DNA of 64,000 nucleotides from JAHECE01 sp963780675 (lineage in GTDB: Bacteria > Actinomycetota > Actinomycetes > Actinomycetales > JAHECE01), in assembly GCA_963780675.1 (NCBI GenBank), contig CAWACR010000003.1, forward strand, positions 744,001-808,000, in the 5' to 3' direction. Positions 51,822-61,452 of the stretch are shown in pieces. Under the pieces are notes generated by a model. The model worked only from the letters and a program-made list of their open reading frames with translations. It ran no database searches and was not told the DNA's origin. Within the stretch, counting starts at the first letter, position 1; each line of letters begins with the position of its first letter. The translations under genes and the position numbers were made by a program.

Positions 51822-52988
51822 TCACAAACCGTCCACGCCCAGAAGGGCGCGAACGCGGGCGACGGCAGTGGGCAGCACGTCGCAGAACCGCTGGACGGCG
51901 CCGGCGTCGACGTCGATGGGCAGGACGACGCGGACGTTGCCGTGGGTGAGGACGCCCATCGCGGCCAGGACGTGGCTCGGCTCGAGCGTGGACGACGTGC
52001 ACGCCGAACCGGAGCCGACGGCGAAACCGAGACGGTCGAGCTCGGCGACGAGCGCCTCGCCGTCGACGTAGAGGCAGGAGAAGGTCATGACGTGGGGGAG
52101 GCGGTCGACCGCATCCCCGACGACGACCACATCCGGGACTTCGCGGGCGATCCGCTCACGCAGGAGATCGACCAGTGCTCGGCGCCGGGCCTCCTGCGCG
52201 GAGCGCTCCCGCAGCACGGACGTGAGGGAGGCCGCCGCGGCGAGCGCGGCCGGGACCGAGACCCCTCCCGGGAACCACCCGCCCTCGGCGTCGTCCTCCG
52301 GCCAGGTCCGGGCCCATCGGACCCGGGCGCGGACGGCGAGGATCGCCACGCCGGAGGGTCCGCCCCAGTCCGCCGGGTCCGCGGCCAGGACGTCCCAGGC
52401 GCCAGGGACGTCGACGTGCCCGAGGCTCGCTCCGGCGTCGACCAGGAGGGGGACGCCCGCCCGGCGGGCCGCGGCATGGACCTCGGCGACCGGCTGCACC
52501 GTGCCGACCTCGCCGTTGGCGAACTGGAGCGCCGCCAGAGCGCACCCGGGGGCGGCGATCGCGGCCGCCATCGCAACGGTGTCGACCCGCCCGCTCGTGC
52601 TCACAGGAACGACGTCGACGCCCCCCTGGGCATGGGCGGCGGCGACCTGTCCGGCCGCGTGGAGCACGGCGGCGCGCTCCACCGCGCTGACGACCACCCT
52701 GCCGCCCACGCGCCGCCGCCCGGTCGACACACCCAGCACGGCGTGGTGGAGCGCCTGCGTGTGGGAGGGGGCGAAGAACACCTCCTCGGTGCGAGACCCG
52801 AGGACGCCGGCGACGGCCTCGCGGGCGCCGTCGAGCAGGAGGCGGGCCTTTCGTCCCTCGCCGTGGAGGCGACGCGGGTCCGCCCACCCCTCCGACCAGG
52901 CGGCTTCGAGGGCGGCGCGGGCCGTGGGGTGGAGCGGAGCGTGCCCGCCGGCGTCGAGGTAGGTGCGACGGGGAGCGGCTCCGGTCAT
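51822..52988 (-). CDS. Class V aminotransferase (cysteine-desulfurase-like) lacking the PLP lysine
   Basis: The 388-residue protein aligns by motif with NifS/IscS: NGEVGTVQPV, VDAGASLGHVDV with the PLP Asp, and the active-site loop SGSACTSSTLEPSHVL that keeps the persulfide Cys. The Schiff-base segment, normally like SAHKxGGPKG, reads AADPADWGGPSG at residues 202-213 with no Lys, and the PLP-stacking His (SxxEH) is Arg in SAVERAAVL. As written it cannot form the usual internal aldimine. The frame around the site is clean, so this is not an obvious sequence error. The tusA gene follows directly. It may be a non-PLP sulfur relay or scaffold; this is inference. Confidence 0.8.
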   Translation of the reverse strand: MTGAAPRRTYLDAGGHAPLHPTARAALEAAWSEGWADPRRLHGEGRKARLLLDGAREAVAGVLGSRTEEVFFAPSHTQALHHAVLGVSTGRRRVGGRVVVSAVERAAVLHAAGQVAAAHAQGGVDVVPVSTSGRVDTVAMAAAIAAPGCALAALQFANGEVGTVQPVAEVHAAARRAGVPLLVDAGASLGHVDVPGAWDVLAADPADWGGPSGVAILAVRARVRWARTWPEDDAEGGWFPGGVSVPAALAAAASLTSVLRERSAQEARRRALVDLLRERIAREVPDVVVVGDAVDRLPHVMTFSCLYVDGEALVAELDRLGFAVGSGSACTSSTLEPSHVLAAMGVLTHGNVRVVLPIDVDAGAVQRFCDVLPTAVARVRALLGVDGL

Positions 52989-53185
52989 GCCTTCACCCTA
53001 GTTGGGGGCCACATCAGGCGTGGAAGGGCTCCAGGTGACCTCGGACTGGCGCGTAACGGGGCATTCTGGTGCGGCGCAAACCACCTGTTGAGCGGTACTG
53101 TGTCCGCCGAGAGGACAAAGGTCCTAGACGCTCGATCTCCGCGACCCGGGAGCGAGCCGGGCACGACGTCGGAAGGCCGGAAAAC

Positions 53186-54046
53186 GTGCGAACGCACCCC
53201 CTCCGCAGCAGGCGCGGCATCATCGCGCGCGCCGGCGCCCTCGGCGCGGCCGTGGCGCTCCTGACCGCCGGCTGCAGCGTCGAGAACCTGGAGCGCGGCT
53301 TCCTTCCGGGGGAGCCCGGCATCACCAACCAGACCGATCGGATCGCGACGCTCTGGACGGGCTCGTGGATCGCGGCCCTCGCCGTCGGACTCCTCGTCTG
53401 GGGCCTCACCGTCTGGTGCGTGGTCGTCTACCGCAAGCGGAAGGGTGACGAGGCCCTCCCGGTCCAGCTGCGGTACCACGTGCCGCTGGAGCTGATGTAC
53501 ACCGTCGTCCCCATCCTCATGATCGGGGTGCTCTTCTTCTACACGCAGCGTGACATGGGCGCGATCGTGGACACCGCCCAGGAGCCTGACGTCCGAATCG
53601 GCGTCTACGGCAAGATGTGGAGCTGGGACTTCAACTACCTGGACGACGGCGTCTGGGACTCGGGGGTCCAGGCGGTCAACGACGGCGGGCCCGGCGTCGA
53701 GGAGACGCTGCCGACGCTCTACCTGCCGGTCGGTGAGCGAGTGGAGTTCACGCTCGACTCGCGAGACGTGATCCACTCGTTCTGGATCCCGGCGTTCTTG
53801 TTCAAGATGGACGTGATCCCCGGCCGGACCAACACGTTCCAGGTGGTGCCCGAACGCGAGGGCACGTACCAGGGGAAGTGCGCCGAGCTGTGCGGCGAGT
53901 ACCACTCGGACATGCTCTTCAACGTCGCCGTCGTCTCGCGCGAGGAGTACGACGCGCACATCGACGAGCTGAGGGCGAGTGGCCAGACCGGTGAGCTCGG
54001 CGACGAGCTCGACCGCACCCACAGCGTCGAGGAGGCGAAGGGCTGA
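53186..54046 (+). CDS. ctaC: Cytochrome c oxidase (aa3) subunit II
   Basis: The 286-residue protein has a lipoprotein-type signal (LLTAGCSVEN), two transmembrane helices (WIAALAVGLLVWGLTVWCVVVY and ELMYTVVPILMIGVLFF) and an extracellular cupredoxin domain with the CuA site CAELCGEYHSDM (two Cys, His, Met) and an upstream His in SRDVIHSFWIP. It takes electrons from cytochrome c. GTG 53186 has GGAAGG 9 bases upstream. A region with TTGAGC near 53091 is a possible -35 element. ctaD starts in its stop codon (TGATG). Confidence 0.95.
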   Translation: MRTHPLRSRRGIIARAGALGAAVALLTAGCSVENLERGFLPGEPGITNQTDRIATLWTGSWIAALAVGLLVWGLTVWCVVVYRKRKGDEALPVQLRYHVPLELMYTVVPILMIGVLFFYTQRDMGAIVDTAQEPDVRIGVYGKMWSWDFNYLDDGVWDSGVQAVNDGGPGVEETLPTLYLPVGERVEFTLDSRDVIHSFWIPAFLFKMDVIPGRTNTFQVVPEREGTYQGKCAELCGEYHSDMLFNVAVVSREEYDAHIDELRASGQTGELGDELDRTHSVEEAKG

Positions 54047-55749
54047 TGGCCACCACGGAGACGCTCGCGATCCCGGGTCTGGCTCCCGGCCGGCAGAGCC
54101 TGGGACGCACCGTGGTCAAGTGGATCACCTCCACCGACCACAAGACGATCGGTTACATGTACCTGATCTCGTCGTTCATCTTCTTCTGCATCGGCGGCCT
54201 CATGGCGCTGGTGATCCGGGCGGAGCTGTTCGAGCCCGGGATGCAGGTGCTCCAGAGCAAGGAGCAGTACAACCAGCTCTTCACGATGCACGGCACGATC
54301 ATGCTGCTGCTGTTCGCGACCCCTCTCTTCGCGGGGTTCGCGAACGTGCTGCTGCCTCTGCAGATCGGGGCTCCGGACGTCGCGTTCCCGCGGATGAACA
54401 TGTTCGCGTACTGGCTGTACCTGTTCGGCGGACTGATCGCGTGCGCGGGTTTCTTCACCCCGAAGGGGGCCGCCAGCTTCGGCTGGTTCGCCTATGCACC
54501 GCTGTCCTCCACGACGTTCTCCCCGGGAGTCGGTGGAGACCTGTGGGTCGTCGGTCTCGCGATGACCGGCTTCGGCACGATCTTCGGAGCCGTCAACTTC
54601 ATCACGACGATCATCACGATGCGCGCGCCCGGCATGACGATGTTCCGGATGCCGATCTTCACCTGGAACATCCTCGTCACGTCGATCCTCGTGCTGATGG
54701 CGTTCCCGGTCCTGGCGGCGGCGCTTTTCGGCCTCGCCGCAGACCGCATCCTCGGGGCGCACATCTTCAACCCGGAGTCCGGCGGCGCGATCCTCTGGCA
54801 GCACCTCTTCTGGTTCTTCGGCCACCCCGAGGTGTACATCATCGCGCTGCCGTTCTTCGGCATCGTCTCCGAGATCCTTCCGGTCTTCAGCCGGAAGCCG
54901 ATCTTCGGGTACAAGGGGCTCATCTTCGCGACGATCGCGATCGGGGCGCTCTCGGTGTCCGTGTGGGCGCACCACATGTACACGACCGGTGCGGTCATGC
55001 TGTCCTTCTTCGCGCTGATGACCATGCTGATCGCCGTGCCGACCGGGGTGAAGTTCTTCAACTGGATCGGCACCATGTGGCGGGGGAAGCTGACGTTCGA
55101 GTCCCCGATGCTGTGGTCGATCGGCTTCCTCGTGACGTTCCTCTTCGGGGGACTGACGGGCGTCATCCTGTCCAGCCCGGCGATGGACTTCCACGTCTCG
55201 GACACGTACTTCGTGGTCGCGCACTTCCACTACGTGGTCTTCGGCACCGTCGTCTTCGCGATGTTCGCGGGCTTCTACTTCTGGTGGCCGAAGTTGACCG
55301 GACGCATGCTGAACGACCGGCTCGGCAAGGTCCACTTCTGGCTGCTGTTCATCGGGTTCCACACCACCTTCCTGATTCAGCACTGGCTCGGCGTGATCGG
55401 CATGCCGCGGCGCTACGCGGACTACCTCGCGGAGGACGGCTTCACCCTCGGCAACCAGATCTCCACGATCGGATCCGTCCTGCTCGCGGCATCGACGCTG
55501 CCGTTCCTCTGGAACGTCTACATCACGTGGCGGTCGGCCCCGAAGGTGACGGTCGACGATCCCTGGGGTTACGGGGCCTCGCTGGAGTGGGCCACCTCGT
55601 GCCCGCCGCCCCGTCACAACTTCGTCTCGCTGCCCCGCATCCGGTCGGAGCGGCCGGCGTTCGACCTGCACCACCCCGAGGTCGCGGCGCTGGATCACGC
55701 CGAGCCCGACCGTGAGCTGCTCGACCAGGTCGCTGGAGGTGCTCGATGA
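54046..55749 (+). CDS. ctaD: Cytochrome c oxidase subunit I
   Basis: The 567-residue protein has twelve helices and the canonical ligands: low-spin haem His in LFTMHGTIMLLL, CuB ligands and the cross-linked Tyr in FGHPEVYIIAL, VWAHHMYTTG and the haem ligands in VAHFHYVVFGT. STDHKTIGYMYLISS is the typical N-terminal block. It reduces oxygen to water and pumps protons. The ATG overlaps the ctaC stop, and ctaF starts in the overlapping ATGA at its end. Confidence 0.97.
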   Translation: MATTETLAIPGLAPGRQSLGRTVVKWITSTDHKTIGYMYLISSFIFFCIGGLMALVIRAELFEPGMQVLQSKEQYNQLFTMHGTIMLLLFATPLFAGFANVLLPLQIGAPDVAFPRMNMFAYWLYLFGGLIACAGFFTPKGAASFGWFAYAPLSSTTFSPGVGGDLWVVGLAMTGFGTIFGAVNFITTIITMRAPGMTMFRMPIFTWNILVTSILVLMAFPVLAAALFGLAADRILGAHIFNPESGGAILWQHLFWFFGHPEVYIIALPFFGIVSEILPVFSRKPIFGYKGLIFATIAIGALSVSVWAHHMYTTGAVMLSFFALMTMLIAVPTGVKFFNWIGTMWRGKLTFESPMLWSIGFLVTFLFGGLTGVILSSPAMDFHVSDTYFVVAHFHYVVFGTVVFAMFAGFYFWWPKLTGRMLNDRLGKVHFWLLFIGFHTTFLIQHWLGVIGMPRRYADYLAEDGFTLGNQISTIGSVLLAASTLPFLWNVYITWRSAPKVTVDDPWGYGASLEWATSCPPPRHNFVSLPRIRSERPAFDLHHPEVAALDHAEPDRELLDQVAGGAR

Positions 55750-56177
55750 GCAAGCAGGCAACCACGCCCGGAAGGCCGCTGAAGACGGAGGCGTTCCTCT
55801 TCGGTGCGGGGGTCATCTTCTTCGCCCCCATCGCGTTGATCTACGGACTCCTGACCGACTGGGAGCCGGTCGGCAGCGTTGCGCTCTTCCTGCTCGCCGG
55901 TCTCTCGGGCCTCGTCGGCATCTACCTGTGGGTACTGAGCCACCGCATCGATCCCCGCCCCGAGGACGACCCGATGGCGGAGGTCGCGGACGGCGCGGGC
56001 GAGGTCGGGGTCTTCAGCCCCTGGAGCTGGTGGCCCCTCGTTCTCGGCATCGCAGTCTCGCTCGTCTTCCTCGGTCTCGCCCTCGGGTTCTGGATCTCCG
56101 GGATCGGCGCCGTGGTCGCCGTCATCGGCCTGGTGGGTCTCCTCTTCGAGTTCTCCCGCGGCCAGCACGCCCACTGA
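55746..56177 (+). CDS. ctaF: Cytochrome c oxidase subunit IV, actinobacterial type
   Basis: The 143-residue protein has four transmembrane segments (FGAGVIFFAPIALIYGLLTDWE, VALFLLAGLSGLVGIYLWV, WWPLVLGIAVSLVFLGLAL, IGAVVAVIGLVGLLFEF). The DWEPVGSVAL and FSPWSWWPL blocks are typical of the actinobacterial CtaF. It stabilises the aa3 oxidase in the bcc-aa3 supercomplex. It is coupled to ctaD by ATGA and followed by a strong terminator. Confidence 0.93.
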   Translation: MSKQATTPGRPLKTEAFLFGAGVIFFAPIALIYGLLTDWEPVGSVALFLLAGLSGLVGIYLWVLSHRIDPRPEDDPMAEVADGAGEVGVFSPWSWWPLVLGIAVSLVFLGLALGFWISGIGAVVAVIGLVGLLFEFSRGQHAH

Positions 56178-56211
56178 GTGCACCTGCGACGAGAACACGA
56201 TTCACACAGCC

Positions 56212-56248
56212 GGAAGGCCGGCCACCCGCGAGGCGTGGCCGGCCTTCC
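56212..56248. terminator. Bidirectional terminator between ctaF and sodA
   Basis: GGAAGGCCGGCCAC (56212-56225) and its exact complement (56235-56248) form a 14-bp stem with a 9-base loop between two convergent stops, so it can serve both strands. Confidence 0.8.
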
Positions 56249-56264
56249 GTGTGTCTCGGCGTGA

Positions 56265-56891
56265 TCAGGCGGGGACGATCAGCCCGACGGTCTGCGTACG
56301 AGCCGCTTCGAAGCGCGCTGCGACGTCGGCCCAGTTGACTACGTTCCAGAATGCCGTGACGTAGTCGGCCTTCACGTTGAGGTACTGCAGGTAGAAGGCG
56401 TGCTCCCACATGTCGAGCATGAGGATCGGCACGAGGCCGAGCGCGAGGTTGGCCTGCTGGTCGTACAGCTGCACCACGACGAGCTTCTGGCCGATGGACT
56501 CCCAGGCCAGGATCGACCATCCGGAGCCCTGGACGCCGTTCGCGACCGCGGAGAAGTGCTTCGTGAACGCCTCGAAGCCGCCGAAGAACTCGTCGATCGC
56601 GGCAGCGAGCTCGCCCTCGGGGCGGCCACCGCCCTCGGGGGAGAGGTTCCGCCAGAACACGGAGTGGTTCACGTGCCCGCCCAGGTTGAAGGCGAGGTTC
56701 TTCTCGAGCATGGTCACGGCGTCGAAGTTGCCGGTCGCGCGTGCCTCGGCGAGACGAGCGAGAGCGGCGTTGGCACCCGCGACGTACGCGGCGTGGTGCT
56801 TGCCGTGGTGGAGCTCCATGATCTTGCCGGAGATGTGGGGCTCCAGGTCCCCGTAGTCGTACGGCAGGTCAGGAAGGGTGTAGTCAGCCAT
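56265..56891 (-). CDS. sodA: Superoxide dismutase (Fe/Mn family)
   Basis: The 208-residue protein has the metal ligands His in IMELHHGKHHAAYV, His in NLGGHVNHSVFW, and Asp and His in LDMWEHAFYLQY. The GSGWSILAW block is typical. GGHVNHSVFWRNL and the overall pattern suggest a manganese form, but iron cannot be excluded. There is no signal peptide. It protects against superoxide, and its place between the two respiratory operons is notable. ATG 56891 is the start. Confidence 0.95.
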   Translation of the reverse strand: MADYTLPDLPYDYGDLEPHISGKIMELHHGKHHAAYVAGANAALARLAEARATGNFDAVTMLEKNLAFNLGGHVNHSVFWRNLSPEGGGRPEGELAAAIDEFFGGFEAFTKHFSAVANGVQGSGWSILAWESIGQKLVVVQLYDQQANLALGLVPILMLDMWEHAFYLQYLNVKADYVTAFWNVVNWADVAARFEAARTQTVGLIVPA

Positions 56892-57001
56892 GAACGCGCG
56901 TCCTCCTCGGTCGCGGGGTGGCCCGCCCGATGCGGGCCACCGGGGTGTGACGTGGGGGCTGCTCGCGCTCGTGACGCGCGAAGCGCCCCGGCCAGTTGCT
57001 G

Positions 57002-58725
57002 TCAGGACCGGATGGACGGCCCGGACGATGCGGAGCCGGCGCCGCCCGGAGCGGGCGAACCGGAGGGGGTGAGTTCCCGCGTGCCGGACGCCCCGGACTC
57101 GAGGACGTCGTGCGAGCCGTGGGATTGCGCCGCGGTGAGCTCTGCCGGAGTGACAGGTGCGATCCGGTCCTCGTAGAAGAACTGCGAGAGCCGTCGACGG
57201 AGCCGGTCCATCCGGTACCCGCGCCGACGAACGCCTCGAGCGTCGGTGGCCGGGGCGATCTCCCGGGGTGCGGGGGAGTCGTACGACACGAGGACCCAAC
57301 GCTCGTACTCGTCGAGGGGCTTGTGGACCTCGATGTACTCGCCGGAGTCGAATCGCACGATGGTGCCGGTCTCGCGGCCGTGCAGGACGATCTCCCGGTC
57401 CCTGCGCTGGAGCCCGAGGCAGATCCGCTTCGTCACCGAGAAGGCCACCACGGGGAGGACGAAGAAGAGCACTCGGAGGGCGTTCGTGATGGTGTTGATC
57501 GAGAGGTCGAAGTGGGTCGCGATGATGTCGTTGGATCCCGCGACAACGAGGAGGAAGGTCGCCGTCAGGAACGCCACTCCGATCCCCGTGCGCACGGGAC
57601 GGTTGCGGGGGCGGTCGAGGACGTGGTGCTCGCCCTTGTCACCCGTCGCGAACGCCTCGATGAAGGGGTAGGCGGCGAAGCCTCCGAGCACGATGCCGGG
57701 TAGCGACCATCGCGGGCACGATGACGTTGAGGGGGATCGTGAACCCGGCGACCACGATCTCGGCGGCGCCGGGCATGAGTCGCACGGCCCCGTCGAGGAA
57801 CAGCATGTACCAGTCGGGTTGAGATCCGGCCGAGACCGGCGACGGGTCGTAGGGACCGTAGTTCCAGACCGGGTTGATAGACATCGTCGCGCCCATCAGG
57901 GCGAGGACGCCGAAGACGACGAAGAAGAAGCCGCCCGCCTTGGCCATGTAGACCGGGAAGAGGGGGTAGCCCACCACGTTGGTGTTGGAACGTCCGGGAC
58001 CGGGGTACTGCGTGTGCTTGTGGACGACCACGAGGAGCAGATGGGCGGCGACGAGGGCCAGGATGAGTCCCGGGATGATGAGGATGTGCGCCGTGAACAT
58101 GCGGGGGACGATCTCGTTCTCCGGGGAACTCGCCGCCGAAGATAAGGAAGGACGCGTAGCTCCCGATGATCGGCACGGCCTTGGTGATGCCGTCGGTGAT
58201 CCGAAGGCCGTTGCCGGAGAGCACGTCGTCCGGGAGGGAGTACCCGGTGAACCCGGCGACCAGCCCGAGGATCATGAGCACGAAGCCGATCAGCCAGTTC
58301 AGTTCGCGCGGCTTCCGGAAGGCGCCCGTGAAGAAGATCCGCATCATGTGGGTGACGATCGCCGCCATGAACAGCAGCGCCGCCCAGTGGTGGATCTGCC
58401 GCATGAGGAGGCCGCCGCGCACCTCGAACGAGAGGTGGAGCGTCGACGCGAAGGCCTCGGACATCTGAACGCCCTGCATCGCGACCGGGAGGGCGTCCTC
58501 CGGGTAGACGACCTGGGTCATCGACGGCACGAAGAACATCGTGAGGAACGTGCCGGTCAGGAGCAGGACGACGAAGCTCCAGAGCGCCATCTGGCCGAGC
58601 TCGAAGGACCAGTGGTCCGGGAAGACCTTGCGGGCGAACTCCTTGACGGCCTTCGCCGCGCCGAGTCTGGTGTCGAGGAGGTCGGCGGTCCCGCCCGCGG
58701 CGCGGGCGACAGGAGAGGTGCTCAC
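57002..58725 (-). CDS. qcrB: Cytochrome bc1 (bcc) cytochrome b subunit, two frameshifts
   Basis: The start is GTG 58725 (STSPVARAAGGTADLLDTRL), overlapping the qcrA stop (GTGA). The N-terminal b domain has LMRQIHHWAALLFM with haem-ligand His, the Qo motif-like GGEFPG region and a C-terminal domain with SQPDWYMLFLDGAVRLMP and NVIVPAMV. The frame changes at about 58119 (GGA or GGG before AAC) and at 57704 (GTC or GTG before CTA); removing one base at each restores a product of about 573 residues with the long C-terminal tail usual in actinobacteria. It is the quinol-oxidising subunit of the bcc complex. Confidence 0.94.
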
Positions 58726-59762
58726 TTCAGACGCTCCCAGAAGCTCGGTCCGACCGGTTCGGTGAAGTCGCTCTGTGCGATCAGGTAGCCCTCGTCGTCG
58801 ACCGTGATCGGCAGCTGGGGCAGGGGCCGCTTGGCCGGTCCGAACACGACCCGCGCACCGTCGGTGACGTCGAAGGTCGACTGGTGGCACGGGCAGAGCA
58901 GGTGGTGGGTCTGCTGCTCGTAGAGAGCCACCGGGCACCCGACATGCGTGCAGATCTTCGAGTACGCGACGATGCCGTCGTACGACCAGTCCTGGCGGTC
59001 CTCGGCTTCGTTGAGGTCCTCAGGAGCGACCCGGACGAGGATGACGACCGCCTTCGCCTTCTCCTCGAGGTAGTGCGGTTCGTCGGGGAGCCCCTCGGGC
59101 ATCACGCTGAAGATCGACCCGATGGTGACGTCGGAGGCCTTGATCGGCACGTTGGTCGGGTCGATCGCGAGCCGGCGGCCTGCCTTCCACGCGGTGTGCT
59201 TGAGGGCTCCGACGTTCCAGTCGCCGCCGAGATTGCCGACCAGGGGCACCACGAACGGCAGCGGGGCCAGCGCGAGGGCCCCCACGAGAGCGCCCTTGAG
59301 GAGGGGCCGTCGCCCGATGCCGGAGTCCGCCGCGCCGTCCTGGAGCATCCGGACGGCCTCGGCGCGGGTGGCGTCGTCGGTGCGCAGCACGTGGCGCTCA
59401 TCGACGCGCTCCACGTCGCTCATCAGGGTCTTGGCCCAGTGGATCGCAGCCAGGCCGATCCCGACCATGCCGAGAGCGAGGCCGGCGCCGAGCACGAGGT
59501 TTGAGACGCGGACCGATGCCACCGTCCCGTCGAGGGGAAGAGCGAAATACGCCCACAGTGCTGCGATGGTGCCGAGGATCGAGACGCCGAAGAGGAAGGC
59601 GACCTGGCGTTCCGCGCGTCGGGCAGCGTCCGGGTCGGTGTCGGAGCGGCGGTGTCGGTGCGGAGGGAGTCCGGGGTTCTCGAACTGCTCCACCCTCGTG
59701 GCGGAGACCTCGCCGCGGGTGGTCGAGACCGTGCCGTGTCCCTGGGGCTTCTGGCTGCTCAT
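58722..59762 (-). CDS. qcrA: Rieske iron-sulfur subunit of the bcc complex
   Basis: The 346-residue protein has three N-terminal transmembrane helices, as in actinobacteria (VAFLFGVSILGTIAALWAYF, VLGAGLALGMVGIGLAAIHW, LLKGALVGALALAPLPFVVPL), and a C-terminal Rieske domain with CTHVGCPVALY and CPCHQSTFD that bind the [2Fe-2S] cluster. ATG 59762 overlaps the qcrC stop and its own stop overlaps qcrB, so the three genes are tightly coupled. Confidence 0.95.
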   Translation of the reverse strand: MSSQKPQGHGTVSTTRGEVSATRVEQFENPGLPPHRHRRSDTDPDAARRAERQVAFLFGVSILGTIAALWAYFALPLDGTVASVRVSNLVLGAGLALGMVGIGLAAIHWAKTLMSDVERVDERHVLRTDDATRAEAVRMLQDGAADSGIGRRPLLKGALVGALALAPLPFVVPLVGNLGGDWNVGALKHTAWKAGRRLAIDPTNVPIKASDVTIGSIFSVMPEGLPDEPHYLEEKAKAVVILVRVAPEDLNEAEDRQDWSYDGIVAYSKICTHVGCPVALYEQQTHHLLCPCHQSTFDVTDGARVVFGPAKRPLPQLPITVDDEGYLIAQSDFTEPVGPSFWERLK

Positions 59763-60539
59763 GAGGACTTCGCTCCAAACCACACGGTCGTTCCGATCAG
59801 GAGCCCGATGCCGACCACCCACACCCACAGGCCCTCGCTGACCGGGCCGAGGGAGCCCAGGTCGAGGACGCTCGTGCCGCCGTCACGCTGCTCGACGAGG
59901 TACGCGATGATGTCGCGCTTCTCGTCCGGAGTCAGGTTCGCGTCGTTGAACACGGGCATCGACTGGGGTCCCGTGACCATGGCCGCGTAGATGTGCTCGG
60001 GAAGGGTCTGGTCCAGGGGAGGGGCGTACTTCCCCTCCGAGAGCGCGCCGCCGGCCCCGACCGCGTTGTGGCACTGCGCGCAGTTCGTGCGGAAGAGCTC
60101 CATGCCCCGTCGCCGCGTTGCCCAGGGCCGGGTCGACCATCTCCTCCGTCGGGATCGACGGTCCGGCGCCGAGGGTCGCCACGTAGGCGGCGAGGGCGGC
60201 GATCTGCTCAGGGTCCAGCTGTGGCGGCTTGACCTCGGCCTGGGGCGCGTTCGCCGACATCGGCATCCGACCCGTGCTCACCTGGAAGTCGACGGCGGCC
60301 GCTCCGACGCCGATGAGCGACGGGGCGTAGTCCGTGCCTTCGGCGTTGACTCCGTGGCAGGTGGCGCAGTTGGCCTGGAACAGTGCCTTGCCCAAGGCGA
60401 CCTGGTCCTCGGTGGCCGTCGCGGCCGTCGCCGGCTGCGGGGCGAGGGCTGCGTAGGCGCCACCGATCACGAGAAGCGCCAGCGAGACGAGGACCACCGG
60501 CGCGAACCGGTGCCGTCTGCGGGCTGCGAGTGCCTTCAC
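59759..60539 (-). CDS. qcrC: Dihaem cytochrome c subunit of the bcc complex, one frameshift
   Basis: Two c-type haem sites are visible: CATCHG and CAQCHN. A signal-anchor at the N-terminus (FAPVVLVSLALLVIGGAYAAL) and a C-terminal anchor (LWVWVVGIGLLIGTTVWF) flank them. The frame breaks at 60104-60105, where GGG is followed by an extra C before ATG GAG CTC. The repaired length is about 259 residues. GTG 60539 has GAGGAAG upstream. QcrC passes electrons from the Rieske protein directly to CtaC in the supercomplex. Confidence 0.94.
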
Positions 60540-60604
60540 GACTGGGTCTTCCTCGTCTGGAGTCGGGGCGGATGCTGTTCGGTGCGGTCGGTGAGGGCCG
60601 GTCG

Positions 60605-61237
60605 CTAGCGGAGCAGGTAGATGACCGCGAAGAGGGCGATCCAGACCACGTCGACGAAGTGCCAGTAGTACGACACGACGATCGCGCTCGTGGCCTCGTG
60701 GTGGCCGAACCGCCGGGCTGCGAAGGATCTCCCGAGCACGAAGAGGAAGGCGATGAGCCCGCCGACCACGTGAAGGCCGTGGAAACCGGTCGCAAGGTAG
60801 AAGACCGAGCCGTACGCGCTCGAGGAGATGGTCAGGCCCTGGTGCACCAGCTCGGCGTACTCGGTGATCTGGCCGGCGATGAACCACGCGCCCATGAGGT
60901 AGGTGAGGACGAACCACTCCTGCATGCCCCACGAGCGGAGGTCCAGCAACGAGCCGGTCCGCCGCGCCTGGAACCGCTCCGCGGCGAAGACGCCCATCTG
61001 GCATGTGACCGAGCTGGTGACCAGGACGATCGTGTTCACGAGCGAGAACGGCACGTTCAGCAGGGCCGACTCGGTGGCGAAGAGCTCCGGGTCAACCGCG
61101 CGATGCGTGAAGTACATCGCGAAGAGCCCGGCGAAGAACATGAGCTCGCTCGAGAGCCACACGATGGTGCCGACCGACACCGAGTTCGGGCGGTTCACGC
61201 TCAAGTGAGGGGTGCGCAGTGCGGCCGATGCAGACAC
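60605..61237 (-). CDS. ctaE: Cytochrome c oxidase subunit III
   Basis: The 210-residue protein has five or more transmembrane helices and typical blocks: VGTIVWLSSELMFFAGLFAM, ATGFHGLHVVGGLIAF and YYWHFVDVVWIALFAVIYL. It stabilises subunit I. It is the first gene of the ctaE-qcrC-qcrA-qcrB transcript, as in other actinobacteria. GTG 61237 is the start. Confidence 0.95.
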   Translation of the reverse strand: MSASAALRTPHLSVNRPNSVSVGTIVWLSSELMFFAGLFAMYFTHRAVDPELFATESALLNVPFSLVNTIVLVTSSVTCQMGVFAAERFQARRTGSLLDLRSWGMQEWFVLTYLMGAWFIAGQITEYAELVHQGLTISSSAYGSVFYLATGFHGLHVVGGLIAFLFVLGRSFAARRFGHHEATSAIVVSYYWHFVDVVWIALFAVIYLLR

Positions 61238-61452
61238 AGCGTCATTATTGCCTGATCAGGGCCGCCCGGGGCTACTCGAGGGCGCATTGCGTCGGACGAA
61301 AGTCCCAACTTGGGGGTCGCCGGGCAGACCGAGACCAAATCGTGACCTGAGGGCAGGTGACGAGGGCGGCCAGGCGGAGGGATCGCCCCACCCGACGGGC
61401 CGCGACTCGGCACTAGCATGCTCGTCAGTCTCAGCCGATCCGGAGGACGTCG

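Noticed and set aside
53719..55761. A 680-codon minus-strand open frame antisense to ctaC and ctaD
   Set aside because: It is rich in Asp, Arg and Glu with no motif and lies opposite clearly conserved oxidase genes.
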